Under the pieces are notes generated by a model. The model worked only from the letters and a program-made list of their open reading frames with translations. It ran no database searches and was not told the DNA's origin. The translations under genes and the position numbers were made by a program. This document shows, piece after piece, positions 1-4,294 of a stretch of 5,067 nt of DNA (its first letter is position 1; each line of letters opens with the position of its first letter). Source of the stretch: Oscillospiraceae bacterium (GTDB lineage Bacteria > Bacillota > Clostridia > Oscillospirales > Oscillospiraceae); the NCBI GenBank assembly GCA_017480395.1, contig JAFVAS010000164.1, positions 1 through 5,067 on the forward strand, in the 5' to 3' direction.

Positions 1-234
1 GTGCCCATCTTTGAGTACACCCCCATGCAGGTCAAGCAGGCGGTGGTGGGCTATGGCAAGGCGGATAAGAAGCAGGTTATGCTGATGACCCAGCGGCTGC
101 TGCGTATGAACAAGATCCCCCGCCCGGACGACGCCGCCGACGCCCTGGCCATCGCCATCTGCCATGCCCGGGCCGCCACCTCCCAGCTCAACCGCGAGCG
201 CGTCTTTGACGCCAGCAGATATTCCACCCGGTAA
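1..234 (+). CDS. ruvC: RuvC, Holliday junction endonuclease (C-terminal part, 5' end outside window)
   Basis: RuvC is the dimeric Mg-dependent endonuclease that cuts Holliday junctions presented by RuvAB. The visible 77 residues are the C-terminal part. They contain the RuvC-like stretch QVKQAVVGYGKADKKQV (residues 10-26 of the visible part) and the block DDAADALAIAICH (43-55). By comparison with E. coli RuvC, Asp44 and Asp47 are the last two catalytic acids (equivalent to D138 and D141). The first two (Asp7 and Glu66 in E. coli) lie upstream of the window. The frame is open to base 1, and full-length RuvC is usually about 160-190 residues, so the GTG at base 1 is an internal Val codon and not the start. 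The gene ends with TAA, 42 bp before ruvA, which suggests co-transcription. The C-terminal tail after the catalytic block is short and unremarkable. Confidence 0.95.
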   Translation: MPIFEYTPMQVKQAVVGYGKADKKQVMLMTQRLLRMNKIPRPDDAADALAIAICHARAATSQLNRERVFDASRYSTR

Positions 235-276
235 CACCCGAATACTCGAACACCCGAAGAAGGGGAGAGACGCGAT

Positions 277-888
277 ATGTTTTACTATCTCAGCGGCGTG
301 GTCGCCCATAAGGAGCCCTATCTCGCCGTCATCGACTGCGGCGGCGTGGGCTACGCCTGCCATACCACGACCTATACCCTCTCCGGCCTGAACCACGGGG
401 AGAAGGCCAAGCTCTTCACCCACGTCAACGTCAAGGAGGACGCCATCGAGATCTATGGCTTCGGCACCGCCGAGGAGCTGCACCTCTTCAAGCTGCTGAT
501 CGGCGTCTCCGGCGTGGGGCCCAAGGCGGCGCTGGCCATCCTCTCCGCCAACACGCCGGCCAACCTGGCGATGAACATCATCACCGGCAATGAAAAGGCC
601 CTCACCGCCGCCCCCGGCGTCGGCAAGAAGATCGCCCAGCGGGTCATCCTGGAGCTGAAGGACAAGCTGGCCAAGGGCCAGACCCAGGCGGCGGGGGAGA
701 GCTACTCCGGCGCGGGGGTCACCGTCATTCCGGAGAACAAGGCCAGCGAGGCCGCCGCCGCCCTCCAGGTGCTGGGCTACTCCCGGGAGGAGGTCAACCA
801 GGCGCTGCGGGGCATTGATCTGGAGAATCAGACCCTGGAGCAGATCATCCGCGCCGCCTTACGGGGCATGGCTGCGAATGTGAAGTGA
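277..888 (+). CDS. ruvA: RuvA, Holliday junction branch migration subunit
   Basis: RuvA binds four-way junctions as a tetramer and loads the RuvB motor onto opposite arms. The 203-residue product has normal length and all three domains. The N-terminal OB fold (about 1-64) includes DCGGVGYAC and the acidic pin in VKEDAIEIYGF (Glu54/Asp55), which helps separate strands at the crossover. Two helix-hairpin-helix motifs follow, IGVSGVGPKAALAIL (75-89) and AAPGVGKKIAQRVILEL (111-127), which bind the DNA backbone. A flexible linker (about 133-155) leads to the C-terminal three-helix domain (about 156-199, LGYSREEVNQAL) that contacts RuvB. The ATG is preceded by AGGGGAG at 261-267, 9 bp away, which supports this start. 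The stop lies 10 bp before the ruvB start. No LexA box is visible in the ruvC-ruvA gap; expression is probably from a promoter upstream of ruvC. Confidence 0.97.
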   Translation: MFYYLSGVVAHKEPYLAVIDCGGVGYACHTTTYTLSGLNHGEKAKLFTHVNVKEDAIEIYGFGTAEELHLFKLLIGVSGVGPKAALAILSANTPANLAMNIITGNEKALTAAPGVGKKIAQRVILELKDKLAKGQTQAAGESYSGAGVTVIPENKASEAAAALQVLGYSREEVNQALRGIDLENQTLEQIIRAALRGMAANVK

Positions 889-898
889 GGTGTGAGGC

Positions 899-1942
899 AT
901 GAGCATCGATTTTTCCAACGACACCCTGGAGACCTCGCCCTCCATCGTCACCACCTCCCTGACCCGGGAGGACGAGAACGAGTTCTCCCTGCGGCCCAAA
1001 ACCCTGCGGGAGTACATCGGCCAGGAGAAGGCCAAGGGCAACCTCTCGGTCTTTATTGAGGCCGCCCGGATGCGGCAGGAGCCGCTGGATCATGTGCTGC
1101 TCTACGGCCCGCCGGGCCTGGGCAAGACCACCCTGTCCGGCATCATCGCCAACGAGATGGGGGTCAATATCCGCATCACCTCCGGCCCGGCCATCGAGAA
1201 GCCGGGGGATCTGGCCGCTCTGCTGACCAACCTCAATGAGAACTACATCCTCTTCGTGGACGAGATCCACCGCCTGAACCGCTCGGTGGAGGAGATCCTC
1301 TATCCCGCCATGGAGGACTATGCCATCGACATCATCATCGGCAAGGGCCCTTCCGCCAACTCCATCCGCCTCGACCTGCCCCGGTTCACCCTGATCGGCG
1401 CCACCACCCGGGCCGGGTCCCTCTCCGCGCCGCTGCGGGACCGCTTTGGGGTCAACCTGCGCCTGGAGCTCTACACCACCGAGGAGCTGACCCAGATCGT
1501 CACCCGTTCCGCCGGGATTCTGAACGTCCCCATCGAGGAGGACGGCGCGGTGGAGATCGCCCGTCGCTCCCGGGGCACCCCGCGTATCGCCAACCGGATG
1601 CTGCGCCGGGTGCGGGACTTTGCCCAGGTCATCGCCGGCGGCGTCATCACCCGCGGCGTGGCGGATCAGGCCCTGACCGCTCTGGAGGTGGACTATCTCG
1701 GCCTGGACAACGTGGATCGCCGGATGCTCCGGGCCATCATCGAGAACTATAATGGCGGGCCGGTGGGACTGGAGACCCTGGCCGCCACCATCAATGAGGA
1801 GGCCATCACCCTGGAGGATGTCTATGAGCCCTATCTGCTCCAGAACGGCTTTCTGACCCGCACCCCCCGGGGACGGTGCGTCACCCGGAAGGCCTATGAG
1901 CACCTGGGCATCCCCTTTTTCGGGCAGGAGAGCTTCACTTGA
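899..1942 (+). CDS. ruvB: RuvB, Holliday junction branch migration AAA+ ATPase
   Basis: RuvB forms hexameric rings that pump DNA through the RuvA-bound junction using ATP. The 347-residue product is full length. It shows the N-terminal LRPKTLREYIGQ block (31-42), Walker A GPPGLGKTT (70-78), Walker B with LFVDEIHRL (118-126), sensor 1 IGATTRAG (166-173), the arginine-finger segment APLRDRFG (177-184, Arg180 the likely finger) and sensor 2 RGTPRIANR (225-233). The C-terminal winged-helix DNA-binding domain follows (about 264-337), with YEPYLLQNGFLTRTPRGR. The start is set by the family N-terminus and by GTGAGG at 885-890, which overlaps the ruvA stop codon and lies 8 bp before the ATG. Translational coupling with ruvA is therefore likely. 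All catalytic motifs are intact. The gene is followed by an AT-rich gap with only a 4-bp CCCG/CGGG hairpin (1946-1957) and no clear terminator. Confidence 0.98.
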   Translation: MSIDFSNDTLETSPSIVTTSLTREDENEFSLRPKTLREYIGQEKAKGNLSVFIEAARMRQEPLDHVLLYGPPGLGKTTLSGIIANEMGVNIRITSGPAIEKPGDLAALLTNLNENYILFVDEIHRLNRSVEEILYPAMEDYAIDIIIGKGPSANSIRLDLPRFTLIGATTRAGSLSAPLRDRFGVNLRLELYTTEELTQIVTRSAGILNVPIEEDGAVEIARRSRGTPRIANRMLRRVRDFAQVIAGGVITRGVADQALTALEVDYLGLDNVDRRMLRAIIENYNGGPVGLETLAATINEEAITLEDVYEPYLLQNGFLTRTPRGRCVTRKAYEHLGIPFFGQESFT

Positions 1943-2039
1943 ACGCCCGGAATCGGGAGAAATTGGTGTGTGATTGTGGAAAATGGTAAAATTCGACGTT
2001 ATTTTCTAGCAAAAATCGGGGTTGTTGCATAAAAAACTA

Positions 2040-2067
2040 TTGACTTTTTGGGAAAGACTGCTATATT
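2040..2067 (+). promoter_or_regulatory. Vegetative (sigma-A type) promoter for the sigma-H-like gene
   Basis: TTGACT (2040-2045) and TATATT (2062-2067) are separated by 16 bp, and a TGC at 2059-2061 makes an extended -10. The surroundings (about 1975-2095) are much richer in A/T than the flanking genes. Transcription should start near 2074, which leaves an mRNA leader of only about 22 nt before the ATG at 2096. This also excludes the in-frame TTG at 2048, because it lies inside the promoter spacer. Confidence 0.75.
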
Positions 2068-2095
2068 AGTAGTAAGTTATTTGTGGTGTGTTGGT

Positions 2096-2704
2096 ATGAA
2101 TGAGCAGACTGAGCAATTTTCTGAGTGTTCCGATGCCGAGCTGGCTGCGTTGGCCAGAGGGGGAGACGCCCTCGCCGAGGAGGCGCTGGTGCTCCGCTTC
2201 GGCTGGCTGGTGCGGGCCTGTGCCCGTCCGCTGTTCCTGATGGGCGGCGACAGCGAGGATCTGGTTCAGGAGGGGATGATGGGTCTGCTGGCTGCCGTGC
2301 GGGAGTTTGACCGCGACCGCGGCGTCACCTTCCGCACCTATGCGGAGACCTGTATCCGCAACCGGCTGCACTCCGCCGTCAAGGCGGCCGCCCGGGATAA
2401 ACACACCCCGCTCAACAGCTATGTCCCCTTGGAAACCGCTCTTTTGGACGGCGCCGACTCAGATGATGCCTCCGCCGCAAACAGGAGCCAGGACGACCCG
2501 GAGACCCTTATGATCCGTCGGGAGGATATGCAGGAGCGTTTGGATCAACTCTACCGGCAGCTCTCTCCCCTGGAGACCCGGATCCTCCAGCTCTATCTCA
2601 GCGGCCGCTCCTATGCGGAGATTGCCCAGGCCTGCAACAGGCCGCTGAAAAGCGTGGACAACGCCGTGCAGCGCATTCGGCGCAAGGTGGCGCGGCAAAG
2701 CTGA
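2096..2704 (+). CDS. sigH: Sigma-70 family RNA polymerase sigma factor, sigma-H (Spo0H) like
   Basis: This protein would direct RNA polymerase to an alternative promoter set. In Bacillus, sigma-H drives early sporulation, competence and transition-phase genes. The 202-residue product has region 2 at about 28-100, with the core-binding segment EDLVQEGMMGLLAAVREFD (54-72) and the -10-recognising FRTYAETCIRNRLHSAVKAA (79-98). KHTPLNSYVPLE (102-113) closely resembles B. subtilis SigH (KHIPLNSYASLD). A variable acidic linker follows (about 118-135). Region 4 (about 155-198) contains SGRSYAEIAQACNRPLKSVD (169-188), also strongly SigH-like. The ATG at 2096 is chosen because the upstream in-frame TTG codons lie in or just after the promoter. 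The ribosome binding site is weak (GTGGTG, 2083-2088), unlike those of neighbouring genes. Family membership is certain. Orthology to Spo0H rather than another sigma-H-like paralogue is inferred from these motif matches. Confidence 0.88.
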   Translation: MNEQTEQFSECSDAELAALARGGDALAEEALVLRFGWLVRACARPLFLMGGDSEDLVQEGMMGLLAAVREFDRDRGVTFRTYAETCIRNRLHSAVKAAARDKHTPLNSYVPLETALLDGADSDDASAANRSQDDPETLMIRREDMQERLDQLYRQLSPLETRILQLYLSGRSYAEIAQACNRPLKSVDNAVQRIRRKVARQS

Positions 2705-2709
2705 CTTCG

Positions 2710-2734
2710 GCGACATCAGCCCAGGGCTGATCGC
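2710..2734 (+). other. Strong hairpin between the sigma factor and zinc-ribbon genes, no U tract
   Basis: ATCAGCC (2715-2721) pairs perfectly with GGCTGAT (2725-2731) around a CAG loop. GCG (2710-2712) can add three pairs with CGC (2732-2734) if AC (2713-2714) bulges out. The DNA palindrome is ATCAGCCC-A-GGGCTGAT. No run of T follows (the next bases are ATATACC), so it is not a canonical intrinsic terminator. It could be an mRNA end or stability element, a leaky attenuator or a protein-binding site. A smaller hairpin, GCCT-GCAA-AGGC with a GNRA tetraloop, follows at 2744-2755. Confidence 0.55.
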
Positions 2735-2786
2735 ATATACCAAGCCTGCAAAGGCAGAAATCGTCAAAAAAGAGAGGGTAAAAACA

Positions 2787-3065
2787 ATGTTTGAAGACAA
2801 GACTCTTGTGTGCAAGGAATGCGGTAAGGAATTCGTGTTCACCGCCGGCGAGCAGGAATTTTATGCCGAGCGCGGCTTCCAGAACGAGCCCCAGCGCTGC
2901 AAGCCCTGCCGTGATGCCCGCAAGAACGCGGCCCGTGGCCCCCGCGAGTATTTCACCACCGTCTGCGCCAGCTGCGGCGGCGAAGCCCGCGTCCCCTTCG
3001 AGCCCAAGTCCGACCGTCCCGTCTACTGCAGCGAGTGCTTCTCCCGCATGCGTGAGCAGGGCTGA
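2787..3065 (+). CDS. Small zinc-ribbon protein with four CxxC motifs (zf-trcl type), function unknown
   Basis: This is a 92-residue, probably cytoplasmic protein with no signal peptide or membrane segment. It has four CxxC pairs: Cys9/12 (CKEC), Cys38/41 (CKPC), Cys60/63 (CASC) and Cys81/84 (CSEC). These form two tandem zinc ribbons joined by a basic linker (about 42-53, with several Arg and Lys). The N-terminal half, DKTLVCKECGKEFVFTAGEQ and FYAERGFQNEP, matches the 'probable zinc-ribbon domain' family (zf-trcl) common in Bacillota. The second half resembles the CxxC repeats of other small zinc-ribbon proteins, with VPFEPKSDRPVYCSEC. The ATG is supported by GAGAGGG at 2772-2778, 8 bp upstream. 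No convincing promoter was found in the gap, so the gene may be transcribed with the sigma factor. A nucleic-acid or ribosome-associated role is plausible from the fold and basic linker, but it is unproven; the true function is not known to me. Confidence 0.85.
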   Translation: MFEDKTLVCKECGKEFVFTAGEQEFYAERGFQNEPQRCKPCRDARKNAARGPREYFTTVCASCGGEARVPFEPKSDRPVYCSECFSRMREQG

Positions 3066-3087
3066 GAGGAACCGTTCGTCTGTATCC

Positions 3088-3116
3088 CGGACCGCTGAGC
3101 ATGCCCTTGCGTTCCG
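3088..3116 (+). other. Imperfect hairpin downstream of the zinc-ribbon gene
   Basis: CGGACCGC (3088-3095) pairs with GCGTTCCG (3109-3116) with a single C-T mismatch, around a 13-nt loop. A T6 run occurs only at 3135-3140, 18 nt beyond the stem, which is too far for a standard intrinsic terminator. CCGCTGA also occurs twice here (3092-3098 and 3114-3120). It may mark the 3' end of the upstream transcript, but the case is weak. Confidence 0.25.
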
Positions 3117-3141
3117 CTGAAGCCGATGGATTCCTTTTTTC

Positions 3142-3164
3142 CAATTGTTTTACTTGCAATTGCA
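3142..3164. promoter_or_regulatory. CAATTG repeats and TGCAATTGCA palindrome over the -35, possible operator
   Basis: CAATTG occurs at 3142-3147 and 3157-3162, 15 bp apart. The second copy is the core of the 10-bp perfect palindrome TGCAATTGCA (3155-3164), which covers the -35 hexamer. The pair is further flanked by ATTCC (3130-3134) and GGAAT (3166-3170) in inverted orientation. A repressor bound here would block the promoter. No known operator was recognised, and short AT-rich palindromes also arise by chance. Confidence 0.3.
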
Positions 3165-3182
3165 TGGAATCTTGGTTATAAT
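3154..3182 (+). promoter_or_regulatory. Near-consensus sigma-A promoter for the DUF1858 gene
   Basis: TTGCAA (3154-3159) and a perfect TATAAT (3177-3182) are spaced by 17 bp in an AT-rich block. Transcription should begin near 3189, giving a leader of about 23 nt that contains the ribosome binding site GAGGAGG (3197-3203), 8 bp before the ATG. This is the best promoter in the window and suggests high expression. The -35 is embedded in the palindrome TGCAATTGCA (3155-3164), described separately. Confidence 0.85.
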
Positions 3183-3211
3183 AGCTTCAGCACAACGAGG
3201 AGGCTGTTTTT

Positions 3212-3412
3212 ATGGCTACTATTACAAAAGACACCATCATCGGCGATATCCTGGACATCGCGCCTGAGACCGCTCCGCTGTTCATGTCCATCGGCATGCA
3301 CTGCCTTGGCTGCCCCGCTTCCCGCGGCGAGACCGTGGAGGAGGCCTGCATGGTGCATGGCATCGATCCGGACGCGATGCTGGAGGAGCTGAATAAGCTC
3401 GTCAAGGACTGA
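3212..3412 (+). CDS. DUF1858 protein (hybrid-cluster-protein-associated redox disulfide domain)
   Basis: This 66-residue protein consists entirely of one DUF1858 domain, the type also described as a hybrid cluster protein-associated redox disulfide domain. It opens with TKDTIIGDILDIAPETAPLF (5-24) and then has the signature SIGMHCLGCPAS (26-37) with a Cys31-x-x-Cys34 pair, plus a third cysteine at 46. The helical C-terminus (GIDPDAMLEELNKLV, 50-64) is typical. A thiol-disulfide or metal-related role in anaerobic metabolism is suggested by the family name, but no reaction is established. No hcp gene is visible in the window. It forms a monocistronic unit: a near-consensus promoter (3154-3182), a strong ribosome binding site, and a terminator beginning 10 bp after the stop. 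High expression of this small protein is a reasonable inference. Recognition of the domain is secure; the biological role is not. Confidence 0.88.
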   Translation: MATITKDTIIGDILDIAPETAPLFMSIGMHCLGCPASRGETVEEACMVHGIDPDAMLEELNKLVKD

Positions 3413-3422
3413 GACAGAGAAT

Positions 3423-3454
3423 AAGCAGCGCAAGTACATTGCGCTGCTTTTCTT
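3423..3454 (+). terminator. Intrinsic terminator of the DUF1858 gene
   Basis: AAGCAGCGCAA (3423-3433) and TTGCGCTGCTT (3439-3449) form a perfect 11-bp stem with the loop GTACA, followed by the T-rich tail TTTTCTT (3448-3454). It starts 10 bp after the DUF1858 stop codon and ends 18 bp before the chosen trmK start, so it should separate the two genes transcriptionally. Confidence 0.93.
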
Positions 3455-3472
3455 GTGCCCGTAGAGAACGTG

Positions 3473-4171
3473 ATGAAACAGATCGAATTGACAAACCGCC
3501 TCTCCGCCGTGGCCGACCTGGTGCCCCGGGGGGCGAGGCTCTGCGACGTGGGCACCGACCACGCCTATCTCCCCACGGCGCTGCTGCTGCGGGGAGAGAT
3601 TTTGCGCGCCGTCGTCACCGACCTGCGGCCCGGCCCGCTGGAGCACGCCCGCCGCACCGCGGCGAAATACAACGTGACGGATCGGATGGACTTCCGCCTT
3701 TGTGACGGCCTGACCGGCGTCGGGGCGGGGGAGTGTGACGCCGTCACCATCGCCGGAATGGGGGGCGAGACCATCGCCCATATCCTCTCCGACGCACCCT
3801 GGGTTCGGGAGGGGAAGGCGCTGATCCTCCAGCCCCAGAGCACCCACCCGGTGCTGCGCCGCTTTTTGCAGCGCTCCGGCTACCGCATCCGCTCTGAGCG
3901 GGTGGCCCGGGAGGGGGGACGGTGGTACACGGTGATGGAGGTCTCCGGCGGGGAGATGGCCCCGCTGACCCCGGGCCAGGAGGCTGCGGGCCGGCGGGAG
4001 GACTGGATCGACCAGCCGGAGCGGCGCGGTTATCTGGCCTGGCTGTGCGCCGGGCTGCGGCGGCAATGCGAGGGGCTGGGCCGTTCCGCCAAGCCGGAGG
4101 ACGCCCTGCGCCTTGCGTGGATGCGCCGGGCGCTGGAGGAGCTGGAGCCCATTGTGCGGCACCCTGAGTGA
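3473..4171 (+). CDS. trmK: TrmK, tRNA (adenine(22)-N1)-methyltransferase
   Basis: TrmK transfers a methyl group from S-adenosylmethionine to N1 of adenine 22 in the D-loop region of bacterial tRNAs. The 232-residue product has the Gram-positive family layout. An N-terminal Rossmann methyltransferase domain carries motif I as CDVGTDHAYLP (24-34), an acidic residue in VVTDLRPGPL (47-56), FRLCDGL (74-80), the catalytic-site block VTIAGMGGETI (91-101) and LILQPQ (117-122). A helical, likely coiled-coil C-terminal domain (about 170-232) matches the tRNA-binding part of known TrmK proteins. The ATG at 3473 is chosen because homologues begin close to this residue (LTNRLSAVADLVP). The in-frame GTG at 3455 directly abuts the terminator, and a GTG at 3470 is also possible. 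The Shine-Dalgarno sequence is weak (AGAGA, 3463-3467). The gene follows a strong terminator with no visible promoter, so its transcription source is unclear. Confidence 0.92.
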   Translation: MKQIELTNRLSAVADLVPRGARLCDVGTDHAYLPTALLLRGEILRAVVTDLRPGPLEHARRTAAKYNVTDRMDFRLCDGLTGVGAGECDAVTIAGMGGETIAHILSDAPWVREGKALILQPQSTHPVLRRFLQRSGYRIRSERVAREGGRWYTVMEVSGGEMAPLTPGQEAAGRREDWIDQPERRGYLAWLCAGLRRQCEGLGRSAKPEDALRLAWMRRALEELEPIVRHPE

Positions 4172-4173
4172 AA

Positions 4174-4208
4174 CCGGCGAAAAATCGGAAAATCGGGAAA
4201 GTCGCCGG
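4174..4208 (+). repeat. Hairpin CCGGCGA/TCGCCGG with a tandem AAAATCGG repeat in its loop, after trmK
   Basis: CCGGCGA (4174-4180) and TCGCCGG (4202-4208) are perfectly complementary and enclose a 21-nt loop. Two direct head-to-tail copies of AAAATCGG (4181-4188 and 4189-4196) fill most of the loop. There is no T tract after the stem, so it is not a standard terminator. It begins 2 bp after the trmK stop and ends 7 bp before the -35 of the yebC promoter. It may therefore contribute to 3' end formation or be a regulatory site; neither is shown. Confidence 0.45.
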
Positions 4209-4215
4209 GAATGGC

Positions 4216-4244
4216 TTGCAAGACGGCAAAATTTGTGCTATATA
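4216..4244 (+). promoter_or_regulatory. Sigma-A type promoter for yebC with extended -10
   Basis: TTGCAA (4216-4221) and TATATA (4239-4244) are 17 bp apart, with TGC (4236-4238) directly before the -10. The expected start site is near 4251, giving a leader of about 44 nt with AGGAGG (4281-4286) 8 bp before the yebC ATG. A second possible -10, TATATT at 4253-4258, lacks a good -35. The -35 lies inside the 8-bp palindrome CTTGCAAG (4215-4222) and shares CTTGCAA with the DUF1858 promoter. Confidence 0.72.
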
Positions 4245-4294
4245 TGTAATGTTATATTTTATTACTCATTTCATTTTTCTAGGAGGAACACCCA

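Noticed and set aside
247..260. Possible LexA/DinR SOS box before ruvA
   Set aside because: CGAAC at 247-251 is only a half site. The expected GTTCG at the right spacing is missing. GAACCGTTCG near 3069-3078 also fails on spacing.
845..1903. Long open frame of 352 codons on the - strand opposite ruvB
   Set aside because: It is antisense to an intact ruvB with all AAA+ motifs. Its product is a low-complexity Gly/Leu/Val/Asp-rich string typical of reverse-strand reading of GC-rich genes.
1946..1957. CCCG-GAAT-CGGG hairpin just after ruvB as a terminator
   Set aside because: The stem is only 4 bp and is followed by a purine-rich sequence rather than a T tract.
2048..2095. In-frame N-terminal extension of the sigma factor from a TTG at 2048
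   Set aside because: The TTG sits in the spacer of the predicted promoter, so it would not be in the mRNA. The extension also has no match to the family N-terminus.
2734..2739. CATATA as a -10 box for the zinc-ribbon gene
   Set aside because: No acceptable -35 lies 15-19 bp upstream, and the site touches the end of the hairpin, so a promoter cannot be supported.
3126..3392. 88-codon + strand frame beginning with a hydrophobic stretch (MDSFFPIVLLAIAW)
   Set aside because: The hydrophobic part is a translation of the AT-rich promoter, and the rest is an out-of-frame reading of the DUF1858 gene. It has no ribosome binding site.
3487..3492. TTGACA inside the start of trmK as a -35 box
   Set aside because: The sequence 16-18 bp downstream is GC-rich coding DNA with no -10-like hexamer.
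3176..4162. 328-codon open frame on the - strand opposite the DUF1858 gene and trmK
   Set aside because: It runs across a promoter, a terminator and two well-supported genes, and its composition (rich in Pro, Gly, Arg and His) is that of a shadow frame.
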